Below are positions 8,264 to 17,027 of a stretch of DNA of 64,000 nt, piece after piece. Position 1 is the first letter of the stretch. Every line of letters starts with the position of its first letter. The notes beneath the pieces were generated by a model that did not search any database, was not told where the DNA came from, and saw only the letters and a program-made list of their open reading frames with translations. The stretch is from Pontibacter virosus (GTDB taxonomy: Bacteria; Bacteroidota; Bacteroidia; Cytophagales; Hymenobacteraceae): positions 62,001-126,000 of the forward strand of contig NZ_QEKI01000009.1 of assembly GCF_003096355.1 (NCBI RefSeq), written 5' to 3'. Both the position numbers and the translations under genes were made by a program.

Positions 8264-10099
8264 ATGGCTGCAAACGAGAAGCTGCGGGAGAAGATTTCCC
8301 ATTTACCACATAAACCGGGCATTTACAAGTTCTTTGATGATGAGGGTATCATCTATGTAGGCAAAGCGATTGATATTAGGAAGCGTGTCAGCTCCTATTT
8401 CAATCGCTCTGCCCAGCATAATAAAAAAACGCTTAAGCTCATCTCCAGGATCAAGGACATCGAGTTCACGATTGTGGACACGGAGGCCGACGCTTTTTTG
8501 CTGGAAAATAACCTGATCAAACAGTACCAGCCCAAGTACAACATTCTGCTCAAGGACGGGAAAACCTATCCGTATATTTGCATCGTGAACGAGCGTTTCT
8601 CTCGGGTCATCAGCACACGCAACAAGATAAACGACGGTTCCCGGTATTTCGGTCCCTACCCAAGCGGCACCACCATGCACATCGTGCTGGATCTTATCCG
8701 GACGCTATATCCTCTGCGTACGTGTACCTATAATTTGTCCCCGGAGAATATTGCTGCTGGCAAATTCAAGGTATGCCTGGAGTATCACATTGGCAACTGC
8801 AAAGGCCCTTGCGAAGACCTGATAGACGAAACCACTTACAACCAGTACATTTCTCAGATCCGGAATATCTTGTCGGGCAACCTATCCATCGCGAAGACCT
8901 ATTTCAAGGAGCGTATGGCCGAGGCCGCTGCGGATTACCAGTATGAGCAGGCCCACCGTTACAAGCAGAAACTTGATTTGCTGGAAGACTACCAGGCCAA
9001 ATCTACTGTAGTAAGCAACACGCTTTCGAATATCGATGTCTTTTCGATCACCTCGAACGAGAAGTGCGCTTTTGTGAACTACCTCAAGGTCATGAATGGC
9101 TCCATCATTCAAACGCAATCCTTAGAGCTTCACAAGAAGTTAGATGAAAGTGATGAAGAGCTGCTCGCCACTGTCATTGTGCAGTTGCGACACGAGTTCG
9201 AGAGTACTTCCCGTGAGATCATCACCAATATTGAACTCACACTTCCGCTCGATAACATTACCATCACCCAACCCCAGATAGGCGATAAGCGCAAGCTGCT
9301 AAATCTTTCGTTGAAGAACGCCATGTACCTGCGCAAAGAGCGGGAAGGTCGTCAGGAGCAGAACAAGAACTTAGGCGAGCAGCGTGAGATGCGCGTTCTG
9401 GAAACGCTGAAGAAAGACTTGCGCCTTACCGAGCTGCCCCGCCAGATCGAATGTTTTGACAACTCCAACTTTCAGGGGGACAATCCGGTTGCGTCGATGG
9501 TATGTTTTAAAAACGGTAAGCCAAGCAAAAAAGACTACCGCCACTTCCATATTAAATCTGTTGTTGGCCCCAATGACTTTGAGTCGATGTACGAGGTAGT
9601 GACTCGTCGTTATAAGCGGCTGATAGAAGAGAACCAACCATTGCCTCAACTGATCATTATAGACGGCGGCAAAGGACAGCTTAGCTTTGCCGTGAAGGCA
9701 CTGAAAGACCTTGATCTTTGGGGCAAGATTGCAATTGTAGGTATAGCCAAACGATTGGAAGAGATCTTTTACCCGGGTGATAAGCTTCCGCTTTACATTG
9801 ATAAGAAATCTGAGTCGCTTAAACTGATTCAGCGCTTACGAAACGAGGCGCACCGTTTTGCCATTACTTTCCATCGCTCCCGTCGCGACGCGGGTACGCT
9901 CAAGACCGAGTTGACAGAAGTAAAGGGGATAGGCCCAACGACTGCTGATGCGCTTCTTCAGAAATACAGGTCCGTCAAAAAGCTTAAAGAACTTTCGCTT
10001 GCAGAACTAACGGAGGAAGTAGGCCAGCGCAAAGCCCAGATCCTCTTCGACCATTTTCATAGTTCAGGGGAGACTGCTAGTTCTGGTGAGGCTTCCTGA
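8264..10099 (+). CDS. uvrC: Excinuclease ABC subunit C
   Basis: UvrC, 611 residues, makes both incisions during nucleotide excision repair with UvrA and UvrB. It has an N-terminal GIY-YIG nuclease domain (KPGIYKFF and YVGKAIDIRKRV, residues about 17-42), a UVR segment around residues 200-240 that contacts UvrB, the RNase H-like second nuclease domain (CFDNSNFQG and IIDGGKGQL), and C-terminal helix-hairpin-helix DNA binding (VKGIGPTTADALL). The length is standard. It is the last gene of the porW-PBP unit and is not near uvrA or uvrB in this window. Confidence 0.97.
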   Translation: MAANEKLREKISHLPHKPGIYKFFDDEGIIYVGKAIDIRKRVSSYFNRSAQHNKKTLKLISRIKDIEFTIVDTEADAFLLENNLIKQYQPKYNILLKDGKTYPYICIVNERFSRVISTRNKINDGSRYFGPYPSGTTMHIVLDLIRTLYPLRTCTYNLSPENIAAGKFKVCLEYHIGNCKGPCEDLIDETTYNQYISQIRNILSGNLSIAKTYFKERMAEAAADYQYEQAHRYKQKLDLLEDYQAKSTVVSNTLSNIDVFSITSNEKCAFVNYLKVMNGSIIQTQSLELHKKLDESDEELLATVIVQLRHEFESTSREIITNIELTLPLDNITITQPQIGDKRKLLNLSLKNAMYLRKEREGRQEQNKNLGEQREMRVLETLKKDLRLTELPRQIECFDNSNFQGDNPVASMVCFKNGKPSKKDYRHFHIKSVVGPNDFESMYEVVTRRYKRLIEENQPLPQLIIIDGGKGQLSFAVKALKDLDLWGKIAIVGIAKRLEEIFYPGDKLPLYIDKKSESLKLIQRLRNEAHRFAITFHRSRRDAGTLKTELTEVKGIGPTTADALLQKYRSVKKLKELSLAELTEEVGQRKAQILFDHFHSSGETASSGEAS

Positions 10100-10419
10100 A
10101 TTAGATAATTCCTCTTTCCTATACCTTAACTGAACCACAGTCATTTGCATGAACTGCTTTATTGTGCCTCTCATCGTAGATTGCCCTTCGATTTTTACGA
10201 CATCAATTTCTGACAGCTTACCTTCTACTTTAGAACGAGCCACTTACGTAGCTATACCTGACCTGCCTTGTTTAACACCTAGATCTGGCCTTGTCTGGGA
10301 TTGAAAGGCCGTACTTTCAGATACAACAGTTATCACATCGTTTGTCATTAGAGGCCATCTTGGTTAAAACAAAAAAGGGAGATCTTTTCAGATCTCCCTT
10401 TTTTATGATTGTCTTACAA
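10100..10419. other. Intergenic region between uvrC and gldN
   Basis: This 320-bp gap separates two convergent genes. I see a terminator hairpin at 10371-10405 and two copies of the CTATACCT word (near 10118 and 10250). The short open frame at 10291-10482 crosses the terminator and the gldN end and has no protein-like features. No RNA gene is evident. Confidence 0.6.
10371..10405. terminator. Bidirectional terminator between uvrC and gldN
   Basis: The arms AAAAAGGGAGATC and GATCTCCCTTTTT flank a short TTTTCA loop, with an A-run before and a T-run after, so the hairpin can end transcription of uvrC on plus and of gldN on minus. Confidence 0.85.
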
Positions 10420-11277
10420 TTAGTAGCTCCACAGGCTGTACTCGTACTCGATCAACGCTTCGAGCGCTTCCTGAGCGGCTAACAAGCCTTTTTTACCACC
10501 ACCATAGATATCGCCCAGTGCTCTGTCGTTAGGGTTAGATATTTTGGTAATGTAAGAGCTGAACAGCCACAGATCAAACGCATCAGCCAGATTCTTGTGC
10601 TGTGCATCGTTCTGAGCGTTGTACCAGATAGCAGTTTCAGGGTTGTTTCTGAAAACCTTAACCAGATCGCTCATTTTAAAGCTGCCTACTGTCTGCTCAA
10701 AACCTAGTGGGTTAAGCGTAGCAGGAACCTTAATGCTGATCGTCTGAATGTCGTGGTACATACGGGAACGCTTCTTGTCGAATACTACGTTCTCTTTCAG
10801 CTCCAGCAGGTAAAGCTGCTTTGCAAAGAATTCATTACTTACAGGGCCAGTCTCTTGTGTAGCAGTTGTACCAAGAGCAGCACCCCAGGCGTCATCATCT
10901 TCCTCTTCCTGACCGAAACCAGCAGCGATTTCCTCTTCCGTCAAACCACCGCCCATATCTTTGCCGGTCATGTTTGCCAGGAACTCCTCTCTGGATAGCG
11001 GTACGTTTACAGAGTCCGTCTTATAGGCCACCAACTCGCCGCTTTTTACAGCATCGATCAAAACTTTGGTGATCTCTTTGTTTTCAGAAAACAGCGGTCT
11101 GTTTTGTTTCTCACGCAAGTCGATCTTGCGCCAAACCGTTTTCTTAAACAATACATCAGACTCCGGAATAGGTCTTGCTGATGGATTACTGGACTGCGTG
11201 GTAGACACTTGCTGTGCTACTGCTCCGTAAGAGAGCATCATACCAGCTGCTACACCTATTACTTTGATAAGTTTCAT
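10420..11277 (-). CDS. gldN: Type IX secretion / gliding ring protein GldN (PorN)
   Basis: GldN, 285 residues, is the periplasmic partner of the GldK lipoprotein; together they form the large outer-membrane-associated ring of the type IX system. A signal peptide of about 21 residues ends AVA before QQ. The mature part contains the family stretch VLFKKTVWRKIDLREKQN and ends in a tyrosine/tryptophan-rich segment. It is the last gene of the gldK-L-M-N set, 24 bp after gldM, and ends at a strong hairpin. Confidence 0.93.
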   Translation of the reverse strand: MKLIKVIGVAAGMMLSYGAVAQQVSTTQSSNPSARPIPESDVLFKKTVWRKIDLREKQNRPLFSENKEITKVLIDAVKSGELVAYKTDSVNVPLSREEFLANMTGKDMGGGLTEEEIAAGFGQEEEDDDAWGAALGTTATQETGPVSNEFFAKQLYLLELKENVVFDKKRSRMYHDIQTISIKVPATLNPLGFEQTVGSFKMSDLVKVFRNNPETAIWYNAQNDAQHKNLADAFDLWLFSSYITKISNPNDRALGDIYGGGKKGLLAAQEALEALIEYEYSLWSY

Positions 11278-11301
11278 ACTCCTGTAAGCTTCTAATCTTA
11301 A

Positions 11302-12900
11302 TTAGTTAAGTGGGATAGTGAAGATACCGTCTCCTGTTGGTTTCGCATCAACTGGTGAGCCTTGGTAGTTCAAACGCTTCACTTCCAGTACCTCGATGGT
11401 TACTCTGTCGCCTTTTCCAGCTTTTGCTGCAAAACGGGTCAAGTCACCAGTTGGGCTTGAAAATTCAGCCTGGTCTACTGGGTTTGAACCTCTAACCAGG
11501 AATGCTCTCCACTTTGTTACTCTATAACGTGCTTCGTTAGGCAAAAATTGCTTAAACCCTTCGTCAGCGATCGCCTGTATCTCTACTGATCTGATGCCTT
11601 GAGCCGGTAAACCTCTTTTCTGGTCTACTGGTCTGCCATTCACCACAGTCTGCAAAGATGGTCTTGGCACCGGACGAACTTTGAACGTTTCTGTACCAAT
11701 CGCATTACCACCGCTGCTCACGTTAAGCTTCACTTCAGTAGTAGTTGGGATAATGGTAACCTGACCTTTCTTAGCACCTTTGATGGCAGAACCACCAGCA
11801 GCAGAGAAGCTAGGATCATATACTGCACCTAATGCAGGTACCTGTACGTTCAGTTCGTTCGCGCAACCCAGGTATAGGGCCTGAACTGCAGCTGACTGCA
11901 CCTGAATTACTGGCTTCGCTACGATATATTCTTCTGTTACGTCCAGTATTTCCTGCTCACCGTTTTTGTCGATGATCACCTGACCTTTCCAGGTCTGCTT
12001 AGAGTTACCGTCAGCATCGTAGTTGTTAGCAGCAGCCGTGAACTCGATCTGGCCTTTGCCGTCTACAACGTTGATTGGCTTGCCTTGGAACGTCATCTTT
12101 GGCGTGATAGCATCAGATGAAGCAGCGATAAACATATCAGCTTTGTATTTTGTACCGGCAGCTACTGTCTTCGACTCAGCACGTGCCATCGCGAAGATCT
12201 TCTCGAACTTGATGATGTCAGCACCCACTCTCTGAGCAAGGTTCTGCAAGGCATCTGCTTCGTACTTCAGGATCTCTGCTTCTTTCTGTGAAAGGGTTGC
12301 AAGTGCTGCTACCAGTGGAGTAGCCTCGAAGTTCAACTGAGCGAAGTCTTTGTTACGCTGGCTACGGTCTTTAGAAGCCATTGGGTCAGTCTTTCCATCA
12401 CGTGCCAGGATGTCCGGCATGTTCGGGTTATACTGCTTCATGAACTTTGCATAGTTGTTCAAGCGCTGCTCTAAGTCATAAGCCGCACCGTTTTTAGCAC
12501 TTGCAGGTCCAATCATGTTAATGGCAACCAAATCTTCTGCACTTGGATTTGCGTATCCTGTTCCATCTTCATTCATACCGCCTGCTTTTTGTACTAGCAT
12601 ATCACGGGTACTACGAATAAAGTTGACCAGTTCAGATGTCTGCTGTCTCACAGCATTGGCGCTCTCGAGGACAGCTTTGTCTTTGTCTCGGTTACCGCCT
12701 TCGCTGACCTTTGATTTAATATTAGTTACAACTCCGCTGTTATCTGTTATCGTCTTATCGTTAACGTCCTTAAGACTTTCATCGATAAACTGGAACTTTA
12801 ACAGGATAGCAGAGTTCACTTGCAGGGCGAGAAGTGCGGTCAGTACCAGGTACATCATACCGATCATCTTCTGCCGTGGTGTCTCTTTTCCTCCAGCCAT
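11302..12900 (-). CDS. gldM: Type IX secretion / gliding motor protein GldM (PorM)
   Basis: GldM, 532 residues, has one N-terminal membrane helix (about residues 11-31, MIGMMYLVLTALLALQ) and a long periplasmic rod made of several beta domains. With GldL it forms the proton-driven motor that spans the inner membrane and periplasm and powers type IX secretion and gliding. The opening MAGGKETPRQKMIGMMYLVL is a family hallmark. It lies between gldL (51 bp upstream) and gldN (24 bp downstream). The gldL-M-N genes contain almost no copies of the CTATACCT word that is frequent elsewhere. Confidence 0.95.
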   Translation of the reverse strand: MAGGKETPRQKMIGMMYLVLTALLALQVNSAILLKFQFIDESLKDVNDKTITDNSGVVTNIKSKVSEGGNRDKDKAVLESANAVRQQTSELVNFIRSTRDMLVQKAGGMNEDGTGYANPSAEDLVAINMIGPASAKNGAAYDLEQRLNNYAKFMKQYNPNMPDILARDGKTDPMASKDRSQRNKDFAQLNFEATPLVAALATLSQKEAEILKYEADALQNLAQRVGADIIKFEKIFAMARAESKTVAAGTKYKADMFIAASSDAITPKMTFQGKPINVVDGKGQIEFTAAANNYDADGNSKQTWKGQVIIDKNGEQEILDVTEEYIVAKPVIQVQSAAVQALYLGCANELNVQVPALGAVYDPSFSAAGGSAIKGAKKGQVTIIPTTTEVKLNVSSGGNAIGTETFKVRPVPRPSLQTVVNGRPVDQKRGLPAQGIRSVEIQAIADEGFKQFLPNEARYRVTKWRAFLVRGSNPVDQAEFSSPTGDLTRFAAKAGKGDRVTIEVLEVKRLNYQGSPVDAKPTGDGIFTIPLN

Positions 12901-12951
12901 TTTCTACTTAGTTACTGTTGTTTTCTTGTTGATTTAGGAAATGATGCGCAA

Positions 12952-13749
12952 TTAGCCTTTCATAGCTGTCAGCATGTTACCGTACACTGTGTTCAGTGAG
13001 TGTAGGTTATGCGTCAGTTTAGAAACTTCTTGCTTGAACTGCTCCGTGTCTTTGCTGGCATCGGTCAGGTTTTCCATGGCCATGCTCAGGTTTCCGTAGA
13101 ACTTGTTCATTGCTTTCAGGTGCGTGTTAGCATCCTGAAGCTCCATTTCATAAACAGCATTCAAAGCTCCTAAGTTTCTTGTCATGCTCTGTACTTGAGT
13201 GTGATACTCCTGTGCATCACCTGTAGCAACTGCCATTTTAGACAGTGCATCTGCTGTTGCAGAGTAAGCTTCGGTAATGCGGCCCAGCTCGTCGCCGGCA
13301 GCTTTCACGCGTACACCATACTCATTAGTAGCAGCTGTAGCCTGGCTCAAGTCAGCCATTTGTGCAGCTGTTTCGCTTAGTCTGTTCAGGCCTAGACCCA
13401 GTGTGTTGATTGTGGCTGGCGTAATGTCAGCGTCACGCATCATTTTGTCAAGCTCCTTTGTAACGGAAGTGTTGCTCGAAGCTGTTGTTGGGATAAGCGC
13501 CTCACCTGAATAGTCATCAGCCAATTGTGGGTATACTCTTGCCCAATCCGGATCGTGTGGCTGTGGCTGGAATGCACTCAGCGCGAAGATTACGGCCTCT
13601 GTACCAAGACCTACGATCAGCATAATGTCGGCACCTGGCCAGTGCTGAATTTTAAACAATGCTCCGATAATTACGACTGCGGCACCAAGACCATAGATTT
13701 TGGGCATCAACACGTCGTACAAGAAACTGCGACCTCTAGCTTTGCTCAT
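12952..13749 (-). CDS. gldL: Type IX secretion / gliding motor protein GldL (PorL)
   Basis: GldL, 265 residues, has two closely spaced N-terminal membrane helices (about residues 19-32 and 42-57) joined by FKIQHWPGAD, then a long cytoplasmic helical region. Glu51, in VGLGTEAVIF, lies inside the second helix, where the family has an acidic residue thought to couple proton flow to rotation. It works with GldM as the energising complex. It follows gldK by 76 bp and precedes gldM by 51 bp. Confidence 0.95.
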   Translation of the reverse strand: MSKARGRSFLYDVLMPKIYGLGAAVVIIGALFKIQHWPGADIMLIVGLGTEAVIFALSAFQPQPHDPDWARVYPQLADDYSGEALIPTTASSNTSVTKELDKMMRDADITPATINTLGLGLNRLSETAAQMADLSQATAATNEYGVRVKAAGDELGRITEAYSATADALSKMAVATGDAQEYHTQVQSMTRNLGALNAVYEMELQDANTHLKAMNKFYGNLSMAMENLTDASKDTEQFKQEVSKLTHNLHSLNTVYGNMLTAMKG

Positions 13750-13825
13750 TTTGTTTTCAAAAATTAAATGTGAACGATTGGGTATTAAATTGTTTAGTTT
13801 TTAACTGTTAGAACACTTCTACTGC

Positions 13826-14845
13826 CTATCTGAACTCTCTGCCTGAAGAGCGTCCCAGGTAGATCATCGCGTTACGGAAACCGATGTAAGACCTGGCTGA
13901 GTCCTGATATTCGAAGTTACGGGTGCCAGTTTCGAGGAAGTATGCAATATCTTTCCAGGAGCCGCCTCTTACTACTTTGCGAGGCTCGTTATCATCATAA
14001 TAAACAGGGTTCAAGTCCCAGGTGATCGGAACAGTAGCGTCAGCGTAGGCATCTTCGCACCACTCGGCTACGTTGCCGGCCATGTCATACAGACCAAAGT
14101 CGTTCGGGAAGAACTGGGCTACAGGAGCTGTGTAAGTAAAGCCATCGCTGTAGTAGTCGCCGCGGCCCGGCTTGAAGTTAGCCAGCAGACAGCCTTTGGC
14201 ATTACGCAGGTATGGACCACCCCATGGGTAAGTTGCCATATCGCGACCGCCTCTTGCTGCATATTCCCACTCCGCCTCAGATGGCAGACGGAACTGCGGC
14301 ATTGGCGCCATGCCGTTGTCGGCATTGGCCTGGTTCTTATGCTTCGTTCTCCAGTCAGAGAAGTATTTTGCTGCAAACCAGTTTACACCCACCACCGGAT
14401 ATTCGTCAAATGCCGGGTGAGAGAAATAGTATTCCATCAAGGGATCGCCCATGTGGTAAGTGAAGTCCCGTACCCAAACGGTTGTGTCAGGGTATAGGCT
14501 TGTCATCACGAAGTCCTCGCCCAGAACATCGATCGAGTCATTGACCATTACTTCAATAAACTGACGGTATTCGTTGTTCGTAATCTCGGTTTCGTCCATA
14601 TAGAAGCCACCTATTGTTACCTGCTTGTTCAGGTTCGCCATAGTTGCCGCTATATCCTGATCCGCCTGACCCATGTGGAAAGTTCCGCCCGGGGCGGCGA
14701 TCATGCCGTAGGGTACAGCCTGTGGATTGTAGTCTGGTCGATCCTCTGCGCCCACCAGGTCGCCTTGCGGTCCTCTTCTTAACCCACAACTCGCAAGCAG
14801 TACCACCGCCAAAGCGAAGGAAGACAGCTTTAATAGTTTGTTCAT
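13826..14845 (-). CDS. gldK: Type IX secretion / gliding lipoprotein GldK (PorK)
   Basis: GldK, 339 residues, is an outer-membrane lipoprotein with a lipobox LLASC (Cys20). The mature part has the sulfatase-modifying-factor (formylglycine-generating enzyme-like) fold: GGTFHMG near residue 55, then RLPSEAEWEYAARGG and VVRGGSWKDIAYFLETGTRN. In this family the fold is structural, forming the ring with GldN. A near-perfect promoter lies upstream, so gldK-L-M-N can be transcribed apart from porP. Confidence 0.95.
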   Translation of the reverse strand: MNKLLKLSSFALAVVLLASCGLRRGPQGDLVGAEDRPDYNPQAVPYGMIAAPGGTFHMGQADQDIAATMANLNKQVTIGGFYMDETEITNNEYRQFIEVMVNDSIDVLGEDFVMTSLYPDTTVWVRDFTYHMGDPLMEYYFSHPAFDEYPVVGVNWFAAKYFSDWRTKHKNQANADNGMAPMPQFRLPSEAEWEYAARGGRDMATYPWGGPYLRNAKGCLLANFKPGRGDYYSDGFTYTAPVAQFFPNDFGLYDMAGNVAEWCEDAYADATVPITWDLNPVYYDDNEPRKVVRGGSWKDIAYFLETGTRNFEYQDSARSYIGFRNAMIYLGRSSGREFR

Positions 14846-14905
14846 GATGACTTTGGAAAAAGTAAATTTTTTAGCAATTATTTATGCACACTATTTCTGG
14901 TGTAG

Positions 14906-14936
14906 CAAATATATTGAGAATTAGAAATAAAACAAA
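14906..14936 (-). promoter_or_regulatory. Promoter of gldK-gldL-gldM-gldN
   Basis: The minus strand carries TTTG (14936-14933), a 19-bp gap and TATATTTG (14913-14906), an exact match to the TTTG-N19..21-TANNTTTG consensus for the Bacteroidota housekeeping sigma factor. The predicted start is near 14899, giving a leader of about 54 nt before gldK. Confidence 0.8.
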
Positions 14937-15070
14937 AACAATTGAAATTCTCACTTATTAATAATTTTCAAACGGTACAATATCAAGAATATTATACCAT
15001 ATGCAAATTATTTTAACTGTATTTTTTCAAGAATACAGCTTTTCAGCGATAAATACAAAATCCCTAATAT

Positions 15071-16030
15071 TTATTTTGTGAAATTATAGCGAGGGGTTCG
15101 CACTGGAGGCCTGAACCGAACAACTGGCTCTGGTAATCGGTAGGATACCATCACTTCGTGTGATGTTGGGGCCTTGGCCTCCTTATTAAATGTAGTGAGA
15201 TCTAATGCATATCCTACCCGCAGTGCGTTGTCCTGCAACATCGCTATACCCACAAGCGCACTAACAGCTTCCTGATGCCGAAAATTCAATCCGCCCCAAT
15301 ATTTTTCATCAAATGTTACGCGGGCACCGGCATCAAACGAAAAAGTCTCTGTGTCATGCTTTAAGAGGGCTGTCGGGGTGAGCACCAACTGGTTGGTGAG
15401 TGGTAAATGATAACCGCCTGTCAGGTATAGGTGGTTCTCGCCTACCACGCGGCCACTTCCTGTGTTATCCACGTTCATAAACTGGTAGCTCGAACCCAGT
15501 AAATTGGTCACGCCACCGCCTGCATAGAAGCGCTCTGACTCATACCAGACACCGGCTCCCATGTCGAATTTAGAATCAGAACTGTTAAACGGGATGCTGG
15601 GGTCACCCTCATCGATAAAGCGGTAACTGCCCTTTCTTATATTATTTATATTGCCTTGCAGGCCGATACCCAGTTTGCCCTCTCCCACGTTCAGGTGGAA
15701 GGAGTATGAGATGGCCGCCTGTTGAATGCGGGTGTTGGCGATCTGATCCTGCATGAGCGTTATACCCAGACCACCCTTTAAAAGCCGTACTGGCGTGTGC
15801 GCTGTCAGAAGCAAGGTGCGCGGCGAACCGCCGTCGTCAAACGAGGCATCGTAGTTGAGCCACTGGTAGCGGTAAATGGATTGTATTTCCGGGCGGTTGG
15901 TTATACCTGCATAAGCAGGGCTGATATACATGCCGTTGAATCCATAATGGGTAAACTGAGGCTGTTGCTGCGCCCAGGAGTTGAGGTGGCATACAAACAG
16001 CAACAAAACGGCAGGTATAATCTTTTTCAT
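15071..16030 (-). CDS. porP: Type IX secretion PorP/SprF family membrane protein
   Basis: A 319-residue outer-membrane protein with a signal peptide of about 20 residues (ending SWA before QQQ) and the family opening QPQFTHYGFNGMYISPAYAG. Alternating beta strands through the rest suggest a barrel. Members of this family help anchor or deliver type IX substrates to the surface. It precedes gldK-L-M-N in the same direction, reproducing the porP-K-L-M-N order known from Porphyromonas, so it is probably the PorP orthologue rather than one of the SprF paralogues found next to individual adhesins. Confidence 0.9.
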   Translation of the reverse strand: MKKIIPAVLLLFVCHLNSWAQQQPQFTHYGFNGMYISPAYAGITNRPEIQSIYRYQWLNYDASFDDGGSPRTLLLTAHTPVRLLKGGLGITLMQDQIANTRIQQAAISYSFHLNVGEGKLGIGLQGNINNIRKGSYRFIDEGDPSIPFNSSDSKFDMGAGVWYESERFYAGGGVTNLLGSSYQFMNVDNTGSGRVVGENHLYLTGGYHLPLTNQLVLTPTALLKHDTETFSFDAGARVTFDEKYWGGLNFRHQEAVSALVGIAMLQDNALRVGYALDLTTFNKEAKAPTSHEVMVSYRLPEPVVRFRPPVRTPRYNFTK

Positions 16031-16084
16031 AGAATGTTGCAGCTAAGCAAACGTTAACTGGACGTTAAAGAGCCAGAGTTGAAC

Positions 16085-16115
16085 CAAATATATATATTAA
16101 ACAGTAAAACGCAAA
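16085..16115 (-). promoter_or_regulatory. Promoter of porP, overlapping the hemD terminator
   Basis: The minus strand reads TTTG (16115-16112), 19 bp, then TATATTTG (16092-16085), an exact consensus match. The predicted start is near 16078, 48 nt before the porP ATG. The -33 box lies inside the distal arm of the hemD terminator hairpin at 16099-16160. Confidence 0.8.
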
Positions 16116-16160
16116 AGCAAGCAGATGGTTGATTCTACTTGCTTTTGCGTTTTACTGTTT
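16099..16160 (-). terminator. Long terminator hairpin after hemD
   Basis: A perfect 23-bp inverted repeat (16099-16121 and 16138-16160, with cores CGCAAAAGCAAG and CTTGCTTTTGCG) surrounds a 16-nt loop, just past the hemD stop. It is much longer than a usual intrinsic terminator and shares its distal arm with the porP promoter. Confidence 0.8.
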
Positions 16161-16174
16161 TTATCTAGCCTCTC

Positions 16175-16966
16175 TTACTTCTTCTGATTCTGGATGTATA
16201 CCTCTATGGCTCCCGTCATGGAAGGGGCGTTGGGCATCGGCGCCTCTATATCCAGTTCCAGCCCAGCGTCGCGCACAGCCTTGGCCGTGGTTGGCCCAAA
16301 AGCCGCTATGCGGGTGTTGTTCTGTTTAAAGTTAGGGAAGTTGATAAACAGCGAGCTTATACCTGACGGGCTGAAGAAGGCGATGCAATCGTAGGTCACA
16401 TCGTCCAGGTCCGACAAATCGGCCTCTACTGTTTTGTAGATGATGGCTTCCGTGTGCTTGATCTTGTTCGCTTTCAGGAAACCCGGGATATCGTCTTTGC
16501 GGATATTGGAGCAAGGGTACAGGAAATTCTCATTCTTGTGCTTCTTGATCACCTCAAACAGATCCTTAGCCGTTTTCTCGCCTACGAACAACTTGCGCTT
16601 GCGCAAGGTGATGTATTTCTGGAGGTAATAAGCCGTCTGGTCTGAGATACAGAAGTATTTCATGTCAGCAGGCATCTCTATCTTACTTTCCTGGCAAATT
16701 CTGAAAAAATGGTCCACGGCATTGCGGCTGGTAAATATCACAGCTGTGTGCGCCAGGATGTCCACCTTGTCTTTGCGGAATTCTTTGAAGGAAACAGGCT
16801 CTACTTCGATAAACGCCCTGAAATCTACCTTAATCCCATATTTGTCTGCTATAGAGAGATAAGGAGAATTGTCGGTAGTAGGCTGTGGTTGCGTTACGAG
16901 TATACTCCTGATCGGAATACTGTGTCTTTCAGGATTTGCCCAAGCCTTTTCTTTACTTTCAGCCAT
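16175..16966 (-). CDS. hemD: Uroporphyrinogen-III synthase
   Basis: HemD (263 residues from the ATG at 16966) closes and inverts ring D of hydroxymethylbilane to give uroporphyrinogen III, the branch point for haem and cobalamin. Visible family features are SILVTQPQP near the start, IFTSRNAVDHFF, and AFFSPSGISSLF with FGPTTAKAVRDAG near the end. The frame remains open upstream to 17044 but would then overlap the DUF4271 gene; the start MAESKEKAW avoids this and is preferred. The same DUF4271-hemD pairing is common in Bacteroidota. Confidence 0.88.
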   Translation of the reverse strand: MAESKEKAWANPERHSIPIRSILVTQPQPTTDNSPYLSIADKYGIKVDFRAFIEVEPVSFKEFRKDKVDILAHTAVIFTSRNAVDHFFRICQESKIEMPADMKYFCISDQTAYYLQKYITLRKRKLFVGEKTAKDLFEVIKKHKNENFLYPCSNIRKDDIPGFLKANKIKHTEAIIYKTVEADLSDLDDVTYDCIAFFSPSGISSLFINFPNFKQNNTRIAAFGPTTAKAVRDAGLELDIEAPMPNAPSMTGAIEVYIQNQKK

Positions 16967-17027
16967 AGAGTATGGAAGTCTGTTATTATAATATTGGCAA
17001 CATGCCGAAACCGTCAATTTTGTGTTT

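Noticed and set aside
10291..10482. Plus-strand frame after uvrC
   Set aside because: It runs through the terminator at 10371-10405 and into the end of gldN.
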